A DNA stretch of 14,321 nucleotides from Caryophanales bacterium (GCA_902362975.1 CABIYO010000058.1:1-14321), one strand, 5' to 3'; numbered from the stretch's first letter, positions 1-6,629 are shown. Notes: generated by a model not told the origin, from the sequence alone. Numbers and translations: made by a program.

Positions 1-90
1 CTGGCCAAGATCAACGGGCGACCAAGGAAGTGCCTGAACTGGAAAACCGCACACGAGGTCTTCACCGAGGAAGTGTTGCGCTTAATTTGA
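1..90 (+). CDS. IS30-family transposase, C-terminal fragment (5' part outside window)
   Basis: The frame is open from base 1 and ends with TGA at 88-90, giving 29 residues. They include NGRPRKCLNWKTAHEVF followed by EEVLRLI at the very end. The pattern N-x-R-P-R-K-x-L-x-x-K-T-x-x-E-x-F close to the C-terminus is the recognisable tail of IS30-family DDE transposases, just after the catalytic glutamate region. Only this tail is visible, so integrity of the enzyme cannot be judged. IS30 terminal inverted repeats often overlap the transposase stop codon, so the right end of the IS is probably within about 74-105; the left repeat is outside the window and the boundary is not proven. The terminator of the convergent symporter gene begins only about 14 bases after the stop. 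Confidence 0.82.
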   Translation: MAKINGRPRKCLNWKTAHEVFTEEVLRLI

Positions 91-103
91 CAAACCGTCA
101 TGT

Positions 104-134
104 AAAAAAACCGCCTACGTGAATTCGTAGACGG
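104..134 (-). terminator. Rho-independent terminator of the AgcS symporter gene
   Basis: Read on the minus strand, CCGTCTACG and CGTAGGCGG form a 9-bp stem (one G-T pair) around a 6-base loop at 111-134. Seven Ts follow (As at 104-110 on the plus strand). It lies 10 bases beyond the symporter stop codon. Confidence 0.88.
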
Positions 135-143
135 TTCCTTATA

Positions 144-1589
144 TCAAGAACGACTTGTTCCTGTTTGTTGTTCCTCTGTTTCACTCTCCCAAGCTTCGAT
201 GTATTCACGACCAGGAAGATTCTCAACCGAGTCGACATAGAAAACTGGGTCTTCTCCTTCGCGTCGCTGTGCCAAGTAGTCATCGAGAACGGCGCGAGCC
301 ACTTTCGCCAAGCGGAAGATGGCATATAAGTTCACGAGTGCCATGAGACCCATGAACACGTCAGCAATCGACCAAACAAGACCGGCAGAGCGGACCGCAC
401 CAAACAAAACCATGCCGACAACACCGATGCGATAGAGCGTGACGTAGATTTTCTTATCCGAGATGAACTGGATGTTCGTCTCACCGTAGTAATAGTTTCC
501 AAGAATCGAACTGAACGCAAATAGGAAAATCGCAATCGTCAAGAACGATGTCGCGACCGAACCGATTTCTGCTGTCAACGCGGCTTGCGTCAATTCGACA
601 CCCGCAAACGACTCTGAACCGGCTACGCCTGAAATCAAGACAATCATCGCTGTCGATGTACAAACGAGCAATGTATCTACAAATACGCTAAACGATTGAA
701 TCAATCCTTGTTTGACAGGGTGCGATACTTCTGCTGTCGCAGCGGCATTAGGCGCTGAACCCATACCCGCTTCATTCGAGAATAAACCGCGACGAATCCC
801 TTGAAGTACCATGGCACCAATCGCCCCTCCGAAGAGTTGCTCAATTCCGAGGACTCCTTCTGAGAAGATGAGGCTGAAGACGTCTGGTAGAAGGGAGACG
901 TTCGTCACCATAATCCAAATCGCGAGTAAGATATAGCCACCTGCCATGACCGGTACGATGATACTCGACAAGAGTGCGATTGATTGAATCCCACCGAAGA
1001 CGACAATGGCCGTCACAATCGTAAGGACAATCCCGACGACTGTCGTGCTGATCCCGAACTGGTTACTCACAGAGAGTGAAATCGTATTCGACTGTACCGA
1101 GTTAAACGCAAATCCGAATGAGAACGTGATCAAAATTGCGAACAAGACACCTAGCCAACGTTGGCCGAGCGCGCGCTCCATATAGTAGGCAGGTCCCCCA
1201 CGCCATGTGCGTCCATCACGAATCTTGTACACTTGTGCCAACGTACTTTCGACGAATGCAGATGCTGCCCCAATCAACGCAATGAGCCACATCCAGAAAA
1301 CTGCTCCTGGGCCACCTAGCGCAATCGCTGTCGCCACACCGGCAATGTTTCCTGTCCCTACACGAGCTGCCGTTCCGATTGCGAAAGCTTGGAACGAAGA
1401 CACTTGGCCTTTTTCACGTGCTGTGCCCTCTTTGAACAAAAGGCGGAACATTTCAGGAATCATGCGGAACTGAACGAAGCCCATACGAACTGTAAAATAA
1501 AGACCTAAAGCGACAAGTACAACGATGAGCACTTGCGACCACAACAAATCGTTCGCTTGCGAAACGAGTTTCTCTATCAATTTCTCCAT
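144..1589 (-). CDS. Sodium:alanine/glycine symporter, AgcS family (AlsT/YrbD-like)
   Basis: This 481-residue polytopic membrane protein should import a small neutral amino acid with Na+. The family signature GGPGAVFWMWLIALIG stands at residues 92-107 and fits the PROSITE sodium:alanine symporter pattern at every position. It is preceded by the conserved TGNIAGV segment (about 79-85) that belongs to the ion and substrate site in this family. Hydrophobic segments recur along the whole chain (about 10-11 helices), and the length is normal. I chose the ATG at 1589 because GGTGGAGG stands 6-7 bases upstream of it; the open frame reaches 1619, but that start has no such site. Family members carry alanine, glycine or, in Bacillus AlsT, apparently glutamine, so the substrate is not settled by sequence. 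The gene is monocistronic, with its own promoter and terminator. Confidence 0.93.
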   Translation of the reverse strand: MEKLIEKLVSQANDLLWSQVLIVVLVALGLYFTVRMGFVQFRMIPEMFRLLFKEGTAREKGQVSSFQAFAIGTAARVGTGNIAGVATAIALGGPGAVFWMWLIALIGAASAFVESTLAQVYKIRDGRTWRGGPAYYMERALGQRWLGVLFAILITFSFGFAFNSVQSNTISLSVSNQFGISTTVVGIVLTIVTAIVVFGGIQSIALLSSIIVPVMAGGYILLAIWIMVTNVSLLPDVFSLIFSEGVLGIEQLFGGAIGAMVLQGIRRGLFSNEAGMGSAPNAAATAEVSHPVKQGLIQSFSVFVDTLLVCTSTAMIVLISGVAGSESFAGVELTQAALTAEIGSVATSFLTIAIFLFAFSSILGNYYYGETNIQFISDKKIYVTLYRIGVVGMVLFGAVRSAGLVWSIADVFMGLMALVNLYAIFRLAKVARAVLDDYLAQRREGEDPVFYVDSVENLPGREYIEAWESETEEQQTGTSRS

Positions 1590-1622
1590 ACTAATCCTCC
1601 ACCAATCTAAAAATCTCAACAG

Positions 1623-1655
1623 AAAAAAGTCATGTCAACTTTCTTAACATGATTT
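1623..1655 (-). promoter_or_regulatory. Terminator-like hairpin at the start of the symporter leader
   Basis: On the minus strand AAATCATGT (1655-1647) and ACATGACTT (1635-1627) can pair over 9 positions around an 11-base loop, and a run of Ts follows (As at 1623-1628 on plus). It lies between the predicted -10 box and the ribosome binding site. It could be an attenuator, or the inverted repeat CATGT-N11-ACATG could be a protein-binding site at the transcription start. The start predicted from the downstream -10 (about 1651) would trim part of the first arm, so an RNA role needs the upstream -10. Confidence 0.4.
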
Positions 1656-1657
1656 GA

Positions 1658-1686
1658 ATTATAGGTAAATTATACGAAAATTGCAA
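1658..1686 (-). promoter_or_regulatory. Sigma-A-type promoter of the symporter gene
   Basis: On the minus strand -35 TTGCAA (1686-1681) is followed by a 17-base spacer and a perfect -10 TATAAT (1663-1658). A second TATAAT lies inside the spacer (1674-1669) without a good -35. The distance to the ATG at 1589 leaves a leader of roughly 60 bases. Confidence 0.6.
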
Positions 1687-1730
1687 TATTAATTCGTTTT
1701 TTCAATATCAGCTTGACTCTTTCTAAAAGC

Positions 1731-1773
1731 AAAAAGAACGAGCCGGAGAGCGTATCGCAATCCGACTCGTTCT
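1731..1773 (-). terminator. Rho-independent terminator of the rhodanese/CoA-disulfide-reductase operon
   Basis: A 13-bp stem with one mismatch (AGAACGAGCCGGA at 1735-1747 against TCCGACTCGTTCT at 1761-1773) is followed on the minus strand by TTTTTGCTTTT. It begins 10 bases after the stop codon of the fusion protein and separates that operon from the downstream symporter promoter. Confidence 0.88.
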
Positions 1774-1782
1774 ATATTTCAT

Positions 1783-4248
1783 TTAGATAAAGAGGTTTAA
1801 GTTACCGCCTTCTGCTGCGCCAAGATAAGCCGCCACACCACCGAGGTCGACCCCATCAATCAACTCTTCTTCTTTGATGCCCATGACGTCCATTGACATC
1901 GTGCAAGCTACCATTTTCACGCCTGCTTCTTGCGCTGACTTGATCATTTCTTCGACAGAAGGAACGTTTTTATCGCTCATGACTTTCTTCATCATTTTTT
2001 GACCGACACCACCGAAGTTCATGTTCGAGAGCGGTAATTCGCCGGCATGCCCTGGCATCATCATGCCGAACATTTTCTCAAGACCTTGCTTTTTCACTTC
2101 CGGTGCGTCCGGTTTGCGGATGACATTGAGTCCCCAGAATGTGAAGAACATCGTCACTTCTTTCCCCATCGCGGCAGCACCTTGCGCAATGATGAGGGAT
2201 GCGAGTGCACGGTCGAGGTCTCCGCTGAAGACGACCATTGATGCACCGTCTCCTGCTGGTGCGCCTGCTTGTGGTACAGCCGGACCTTGTCCTTTTTGAA
2301 GGATGGCTTCAACGCGTCCGTTAACGAATTGTTTCGAGACGAGTTTGTTGCCTGTCTTCTTCGCCCATGCTTCGATATCTGCGAAGAATCCTGGATCACT
2401 TGCGAGAACGCGGAGCGTTTCGCCTTCCTCGAGTTCTGCGACTTTCTTATTTACTTCTAAAATAGGTCCCGGGCATTGTAGTCCACATGTGTCTAACATG
2501 ACCGCTTCCCCGATTGGTGCATTTGTCATTTGTGTTGGCTCCTCTTCTACAACGGTAGCCGCTGTTTCATTTGATCTGTTCGCTTCTTCAAGCGCCTCGA
2601 AATCACGTTTGATTTGCGACCACGTCTTGTAGCCACCGCTCAAGTTTTTCACCTTGAAGCCGTTTTGACGTAAGATGCGTGATGCGAGATAGCCACGAAG
2701 ACCGACTTGGCACGTCACGTAAATCGTTTCATTCCGGTCGTAGTTGTCCAAGTTTTCTCGTAACGAGTTGAGTGGCACATTGATCGATCCTGGAATCTTT
2801 CCGAGTTCATGCTCCGATTCATCGCGAACGTCTAATAGCGTCGCTCCATTTTCAACGAGCTCATCGATTTCATCCCAATGTACGACTTCATTGTCACCGA
2901 GGACGACGTTCGACGCGACATACCCGATCATATTGACCGGATCTTTCGCAGAACTGAACGGTGGTGCATAACTGAGCTCAAGGTCAGGTAGATCGAGGAC
3001 TGTCAAACCACCCTTCATCGCTGTCGCAATGACGTCGATGCGTTTATCGACTCCATTGATCCCAACGCCTTGCGCACCATAGATCTCACCCGTTGTCGGG
3101 TGGAACAAGAGTTTAAGCGACACAGGTGTCGATCCTGGATAATAACCCGCATGCGAACCTGGATGTACGTGTACAGCCTCATACGTCTTGCCAGCCGCCT
3201 TCAACCGTTTTTCATTCCATCCTGTCGTTGCGACCGTCATATCAAATACTTTGGCGATTCCCGTTCCCATCGTTCCATTATATTTCACGTCACGACCGTT
3301 AATGATATCCGCAACGAGACGGCCTTGACGGTTCGCTGGCCATGCGAGTGGCACGACAGTTGGTTCTTTGAAGACGTAGTCGAGTACTTCGACCGCATCC
3401 CCGATCGCATAAATCGACGGGTCAGATGTCATCATTTTTTCGTTTACTCGGATTGCACCGCGCATGCCTGTTTCAAGGCCGGCTTCACGCGCAATCGTCG
3501 ATTCCGGTGTAACCCCAATCGACATGATGACCATATCTGTATCGATGACACGACCGCTCGTCAAATGCACCTTCTTCCCTTTTTCAGAGAATGAAGAAAC
3601 ACCATCTGACAATTGAAGCTCGACGCCATGAAGACGTAAGTGTTCATGGACTGGCGCCACCATCTCACGGTCGAGTGGTGTCATGACTTGATCTGCCATC
3701 TCGACGAGCGTTACCTCAACGCCACGCTCACGTAAATTTTCTGCCATCTCAATCCCGATAAAGCCTCCGCCAATCACGGTCGCATGCTTCGGCGCCTTGT
3801 CATCGACGTAGCCACGGATTTTATCTGTGTCCGGAATGTTGCGAAGCGTGAAAATATCTTCTGCCTCGTCGATTCCAGGGAGGTTTGGACGAATCGGTTT
3901 CGCTCCCGGTGAAAGGATGAGAACGTCGTATGACTCGTCATACGTTTCGCCTGTTTGAACGTGTTTCACCGTCACCGTCTTCTCGTCACGGTTAATTTTA
4001 ACGACTTCCGTCAAATTGCGGATATCGAGTTGGAAACGCTTGTTCATTCCTTCAACGGTTTGAACAAGGAGTTTTTGACGGTCTTGAATGACGTCCCCGA
4101 TGTAGTATGGGAGACCACAGTTCGCGAACGAGATGTACTCTCCACGGTCGAACATAACGATATGGTCTTCTTCATTTAATCGACGAAGACGCGCTGCTGC
4201 AGATGCACCACCCGCTACTCCACCGACGATTACGATTTTTTTACTCAT
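1783..4248 (-). CDS. CoA-disulfide reductase / rhodanese / TusA / DsrE four-domain fusion protein
   Basis: An 821-residue soluble protein predicted to reduce CoA disulfide, CoA persulfide or polysulfide and to pass sulfane sulfur between domains. Residues 1-445 are an FAD/NAD(P)H pyridine-nucleotide-disulfide oxidoreductase: GGVAGGASAA at 9-18 (FAD), SFANCGLPY with the single redox cysteine C44 typical of CoA-disulfide reductases, a second Rossmann motif VIGGGFIG at 158-165, and YAIGDA at 280-285. Residues about 455-550 are a rhodanese with catalytic C513 in CQVGLRG. Residues about 583-653 are TusA-like with CGLQCPGP (C588, C592). Residues about 668-821 are DsrE/DsrF-like with C782. All four expected cysteines are present. 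The ATG at 4248 follows AGGAGG and overlaps the upstream rhodanese stop as ATGA, so translation is probably coupled. Two-domain CoADR-rhodanese proteins are well known in Bacillales; the longer fusion packs a whole sulfur relay into one chain. The reaction direction and preferred substrate are inferred. Confidence 0.93.
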   Translation of the reverse strand: MSKKIVIVGGVAGGASAAARLRRLNEEDHIVMFDRGEYISFANCGLPYYIGDVIQDRQKLLVQTVEGMNKRFQLDIRNLTEVVKINRDEKTVTVKHVQTGETYDESYDVLILSPGAKPIRPNLPGIDEAEDIFTLRNIPDTDKIRGYVDDKAPKHATVIGGGFIGIEMAENLRERGVEVTLVEMADQVMTPLDREMVAPVHEHLRLHGVELQLSDGVSSFSEKGKKVHLTSGRVIDTDMVIMSIGVTPESTIAREAGLETGMRGAIRVNEKMMTSDPSIYAIGDAVEVLDYVFKEPTVVPLAWPANRQGRLVADIINGRDVKYNGTMGTGIAKVFDMTVATTGWNEKRLKAAGKTYEAVHVHPGSHAGYYPGSTPVSLKLLFHPTTGEIYGAQGVGINGVDKRIDVIATAMKGGLTVLDLPDLELSYAPPFSSAKDPVNMIGYVASNVVLGDNEVVHWDEIDELVENGATLLDVRDESEHELGKIPGSINVPLNSLRENLDNYDRNETIYVTCQVGLRGYLASRILRQNGFKVKNLSGGYKTWSQIKRDFEALEEANRSNETAATVVEEEPTQMTNAPIGEAVMLDTCGLQCPGPILEVNKKVAELEEGETLRVLASDPGFFADIEAWAKKTGNKLVSKQFVNGRVEAILQKGQGPAVPQAGAPAGDGASMVVFSGDLDRALASLIIAQGAAAMGKEVTMFFTFWGLNVIRKPDAPEVKKQGLEKMFGMMMPGHAGELPLSNMNFGGVGQKMMKKVMSDKNVPSVEEMIKSAQEAGVKMVACTMSMDVMGIKEEELIDGVDLGGVAAYLGAAEGGNLNLFI

Positions 4249-4550
4249 TGTCCATTTCCTCCTCTGACGACTTCTCCTGGCCAACTCATCAAGCCATCTT
4301 CTATATTGACCACTTTATAGCCTTTCGCTTCCATTTGCCAAGTCGCTTGCGTGCTACGCGCACCTGAGCGGCAGAGAACGACATATTCTTCAGCTGGATC
4401 GAGCGTGTCGATCCACTCTGTCATTTCGGATAACGGATAGTTTTTCGCACCTTCAATATGGGCTTCTTGAAACTCGTCACGTTCTCGGACGTCGACGATA
4501 TTTACAGGCACTCCAAAGTCCATTTGACGTTTTAAAGCGGATGCTTTCAT
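4245..4550 (-). CDS. Single-domain rhodanese-like protein
   Basis: This 101-residue protein is a standalone rhodanese domain. It contains VDVRERDEFQEAHIEGA near the start, the active-site loop CRSGARS with the persulfide-forming cysteine at about residue 60, and ending SWPGEV. Such proteins accept or donate sulfane sulfur. The open frame extends upstream to a TTG at 4577, but the ATG at 4550 has AAAGGG about 10 bases upstream and gives the usual N-terminus. It is the first gene of the two-gene operon and overlaps the fusion gene by four bases (ATGA). The leader of about 100 bases carries an inverted repeat and begins at a promoter overlapped by a predicted CstR-type site, so it is probably persulfide-induced. 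Confidence 0.9.
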   Translation of the reverse strand: MKASALKRQMDFGVPVNIVDVRERDEFQEAHIEGAKNYPLSEMTEWIDTLDPAEEYVVLCRSGARSTQATWQMEAKGYKVVNIEDGLMSWPGEVVRGGNGQ

Positions 4551-4609
4551 CGTTGATCTACCCTTTCTTTTTTTCAATTCAATTTATACCATTCGGCTTG
4601 GTTGCTTTC

Positions 4610-4636
4610 GTTCAACAAGTTTGTGATTTGTTGAAC
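4610..4636. repeat. Inverted repeat in the rhodanese leader
   Basis: GTTCAACAA (4610-4618) and TTGTTGAAC (4628-4636) are a perfect 9-bp inverted repeat with a 9-base spacer. It lies in the untranslated leader of the rhodanese operon, between the predicted transcription start (about 4649) and the start codon. No T run follows on the minus strand, so it is not a plain terminator. It may be a second regulator's operator or a stabilising hairpin in the mRNA. Confidence 0.5.
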
Positions 4637-4655
4637 ATCTCGCTTCCACGTCATT

Positions 4656-4684
4656 AATATACCCCCTTAGGTATTTAATTGCAA
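4656..4684 (-). promoter_or_regulatory. Promoter of the rhodanese/fusion operon with overlapping CstR-type operator
   Basis: On the minus strand -35 TTGCAA (4684-4679), a 17-base spacer and -10 TATATT (4661-4656) form a plausible promoter. Inside it lies ATACCCCCTTAGGTAT (4659-4674), an ATAC-N8-GTAT inverted repeat with a C tract. This is the kind of TA-flanked, C/G-tract half-palindrome that CsoR/CstR-family repressors bind. A bound repressor would cover the -10 and most of the spacer. Confidence 0.6.
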
Positions 4685-4742
4685 GAAATAAGTTTGACGA
4701 AATGTCTAATTTTTCAACATCATCCATTTGGATAGTTGATGC

Positions 4743-4771
4743 TCGACACATACTCCCCCATGTATTAAGAT
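4743..4771 (+). promoter_or_regulatory. Promoter of the CstR-like regulator gene with a second CstR-type operator in the spacer
   Basis: -35 TCGACA (4743-4748), a 17-base spacer and -10 TAAGAT (4766-4771) form a modest promoter. The 16-bp site ATACTCCCCCATGTAT (4750-4765) almost exactly fills the spacer. It shares 12 of 16 positions and the same ATAC-N8-GTAT frame with the site at 4659-4674. This suggests autoregulation of the regulator together with control of the divergent operon. Confidence 0.55.
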
Positions 4772-4829
4772 GAGCCTACACAATAAATAGTTGGGTAACT
4801 GAACAATTTTTCCTATAGAGGTGAATGAT

Positions 4830-5096
4830 ATGGAACCGTATGTATACGATGCAAAAGTATTGAATCGCATGAAACGAGTGGAAGGACAAATTCGTGCCAT
4901 CATCCGGATGATGGAGGAAGGGAAAGAATGTCGCGATGTCGTGACGCAATTAAGTGCCGCACGTTCCGCACTCGATCGCGTTTCTACAATCATTGTGGCT
5001 AAGAACTTGGAACAATGTATCATCACCGCTCAAGCAGATGGCGAAGATACGTCCGAAACGGTGGAAGAAGCCATTAAAATGTTGATGAAACGCTAG
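4830..5096 (+). CDS. cstR: CsoR-family repressor, CstR-like persulfide sensor
   Basis: An 88-residue all-helical protein of the CsoR/RcnR/CstR family, with the family opening MKRVEGQIRAIIRMMEEGKECRDVVTQLSAA split over two helices. The ligand positions decide the subfamily. C34 and C63 are present 29 residues apart, but the histidine that copper-sensing CsoR has four residues before the second cysteine is replaced by N59 (VAKNLEQC). Two cysteines with Asn in place of His is the pattern of CstR, which reacts with persulfides and polysulfides instead of Cu(I). The ATG at 4830 is preferred because AGAGGTG lies 6 bases upstream; the GTG at 4821 is part of that binding site. The gene is divergent from rhodanese and sulfur-transfer genes, as expected for CstR. 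Related operator-like sites lie on both promoters. The function is inferred from these residues and from context. Confidence 0.87.
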   Translation: MEPYVYDAKVLNRMKRVEGQIRAIIRMMEEGKECRDVVTQLSAARSALDRVSTIIVAKNLEQCIITAQADGEDTSETVEEAIKMLMKR

Positions 5097-5163
5097 TTCC
5101 CCTTGCTTTCCCTGTCCAAATGGGGGAAAGTTAGAGTAACGACTTACTAAGGGGGATTTCCTT

Positions 5164-5595
5164 GTGAACTTCGAAGAAAAAGTAGAATCATTTAGAGCGC
5201 TCGCCGCTGAACGCAACATGACGTTCAAAGAGAGCGACACTGAAACGCACGTCACGTTCTTGACGCGTGAAACAACAAAATCCGGGGCTCAGCCCGTTAT
5301 GATTATCGCTTTTAACAAAAAGACGACAGATGCTGAGTTGTATGCTGCTACTGTCACGCACGTCCCAGATTACGTAGAAGATTTACCGATTCTTAATGCC
5401 TTGAACGAGTTCAACCAGGAGTTCAAATACTTCCGCTGTGTACTCGACAGCGATCGCGATGTCACGCTCGCCTCGACACTCGACCTCGACCTCGGTTTCT
5501 CACCAGAGATCATCTTGCAACACTCATTCATGATGTTCCAAGCGGCCGATGAAGTGAACGAGTACATGCAAAAACTCTACACACAAGTACAATAA
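5164..5595 (+). CDS. YbjN-domain protein of unknown function
   Basis: The 143-residue protein looks like the small alpha/beta YbjN fold (related to type III secretion chaperones and described as a putative sensory regulator): an N-terminal helix, a strand-rich middle, LNEFNQEFKYFRC, a DLDLGFSPE segment, and a C-terminal amphipathic helix (FMMFQAADEVNEYMQKLY). I see no signal peptide or membrane helix, so it should be cytoplasmic. It starts with GTG at 5164, with AGGGGG 8 bases upstream. It lies 67 bases after the CstR-like gene with no terminator between them, so partial readthrough is possible. A strong terminator follows. The family assignment is by general resemblance and the biochemical role is unknown. 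Confidence 0.7.
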   Translation: MNFEEKVESFRALAAERNMTFKESDTETHVTFLTRETTKSGAQPVMIIAFNKKTTDAELYAATVTHVPDYVEDLPILNALNEFNQEFKYFRCVLDSDRDVTLASTLDLDLGFSPEIILQHSFMMFQAADEVNEYMQKLYTQVQ

Positions 5596-5597
5596 TC

Positions 5598-5634
5598 AAA
5601 AGCCGTCCGGAAATGTTTCCGAGACGGCTTTTTT
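5598..5634 (+). terminator. Strong Rho-independent terminator after the YbjN-domain gene
   Basis: AAAAGCCGTC plus CGGAAA (5598-5613) pairs with TTTCCG and GACGGCTTTT (5616-5632), with a single bulged A at 5622, and a T run follows. It starts three bases after the stop codon. It ends transcription from the cstR side before the small downstream gene. Confidence 0.92.
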
Positions 5635-5685
5635 GAAACATCTGATCGCCCCCGCTCGTATGATTGGACAAGGAGGCGATTCGAC

Positions 5686-5850
5686 ATGACACGATATGAA
5701 CGATATGTAGAAGCACTAGAGGCCATCAAGACGGCAACAAAGTGGGAACTGACAGATGATTTCCGACGCTTGATGGCCATTCATTACGCGATTCACGACA
5801 CCCCGTTCGAGGCATCTCGATTTTCGAACGCACGTGATCTATTAAATTAA
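5686..5850 (+). CDS. Small hypothetical protein, 54 residues
   Basis: ATG at 5686 has a near-perfect AAGGAGG site 9 bases upstream and opens 54 codons to TAA at 5848-5850. The product starts MTRYERYVEALEAIKTATKWEL and ends in SNARDLLN. It is predicted soluble and mostly helical, with many charged and aromatic residues and no cysteine. I do not recognise a family. It follows a strong terminator, so it needs its own promoter; TATGAT at 5659-5664 is a possible -10, but no convincing -35 is seen. It is convergent with ywiC and their ends overlap by 9 bases. A terminator on its strand lies about 50 bases downstream, within ywiC. The strong binding site and the terminator argue that it is expressed. 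Confidence 0.65.
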   Translation: MTRYERYVEALEAIKTATKWELTDDFRRLMAIHYAIHDTPFEASRFSNARDLLN

Positions 5851-6564
5851 GAGATTCATCGTGAGACACACCAGTACAAATACAGAGTTTGCGATTTCGA
5901 CAATCCCAATTTTCATGATTGGGATTTTTTTGCCGTAGAACCAAATAGCACGAATCAAACTCGGGGCATATGCTAAAGCGAGCAGCGGATAACCGAGCGC
6001 AATGAACACGACGATTAACAGCATATGATACCCCCACGAAAGGTTACGATACGCGATGCTCTTCTTTTCCCGAATCATCGTCTTGACGAAAAAGATACTT
6101 CCGAGGAAATAGAGGTATGGCAAAACGAATACCCATGCAATCGTTTCATCCACGACGTGTGCTCCGTGGTAATAACTCGCCATTCCTCCAATACAGAATG
6201 ACGTGACGGCACTGATGTCATTCCATACGTTTCGCTCATCTTTGATTTTGGCAAAATAGGCGTTTGCGAGACCGAATGGAATCATTGCAAAAGCGAACCA
6301 GATGAGACTCCATTGCACCCATAAGACTGGGATGATGGATAGTGTAGCAATCATCAGATAGATGATCACGGTGCGTAACAGTTCACGCGATTTCTTTCGT
6401 TGCTTGATGTATTGGAATAAGAAGAATGTCCCCATATAGACAAACAACCATGCAATAGCAAAAGGCACATGTGTCCACACCCATCCCCCGACCGTCCCTC
6501 CAAGAACGAACGGTAAAATGAGCATCGACCATGCCCCATGCTGTGTTGGAATCATCCATTTCAT
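5842..6564 (-). CDS. YwiC-like multi-pass membrane protein
   Basis: This 240-residue integral membrane protein has about seven or eight hydrophobic helices. It begins with the conserved WMIPTQHGAW segment typical of YwiC-like proteins (B. subtilis YwiC). A polar loop, NAYFAKIKDERNVWND, follows the helix pair in the first half and contains invariant-looking Asn and Asp residues. It recalls the Asp-rich loops of UbiA-type prenyltransferases, but that link is only a resemblance. The ATG at 6564 follows AAGGAGTG at normal spacing; a TTG one codon earlier is too close to that site. No function is established for the family. The gene stands alone, and its last codons overlap the convergent 54-aa gene. 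Its 3' coding part also contains a terminator for the opposite strand. Confidence 0.8.
   Translation of the reverse strand: MKWMIPTQHGAWSMLILPFVLGGTVGGWVWTHVPFAIAWLFVYMGTFFLFQYIKQRKKSRELLRTVIIYLMIATLSIIPVLWVQWSLIWFAFAMIPFGLANAYFAKIKDERNVWNDISAVTSFCIGGMASYYHGAHVVDETIAWVFVLPYLYFLGSIFFVKTMIREKKSIAYRNLSWGYHMLLIVVFIALGYPLLALAYAPSLIRAIWFYGKKIPIMKIGIVEIANSVFVLVCLTMNLLI
5902..5931 (+). terminator. Plus-strand terminator embedded antisense in ywiC
   Basis: AATCCCAAT (5902-5910) and ATTGGGATT (5918-5926) form a perfect 9-bp stem with a 7-base loop, followed by seven Ts to 5931. It has terminator polarity only on the plus strand, 52 bases downstream of the 54-aa gene. At the same time it encodes a KIPIMKIGIVE stretch of YwiC on the minus strand. 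Confidence 0.82.
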
Positions 6565-6629
6565 CAACCATCACTCCTTCCTCCACTAGTGTAATGGATG
6601 GTGAGAGCATCCGCTGTGAGATTTACCAC

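Noticed and set aside
3070..3594. A 174-codon plus-strand open frame inside the CoA-disulfide reductase gene
   Set aside because: It is antisense to a highly conserved domain, has no ribosome binding site, and its product is rich in Arg/His/Cys without any motif. It is a shadow of the real gene.
4550..4577. TTG at 4577 as the start of the single-domain rhodanese
   Set aside because: No ribosome binding site precedes it, the added residues (KKRKGRST) are unlike the family, and the ATG at 4550 has AAAGGG.
4821..4829. GTG at 4821 as the start of the CstR-like regulator
   Set aside because: This GTG is part of the AGAGGTG ribosome binding site for the ATG at 4830 and has no binding site of its own.
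5106..5135. CTTTCCC/GGGAAAG hairpin between the CstR-like gene and the YbjN-domain gene as a terminator
   Set aside because: The stem is short with a large loop and no T run follows. At most it is a weak mRNA hairpin.
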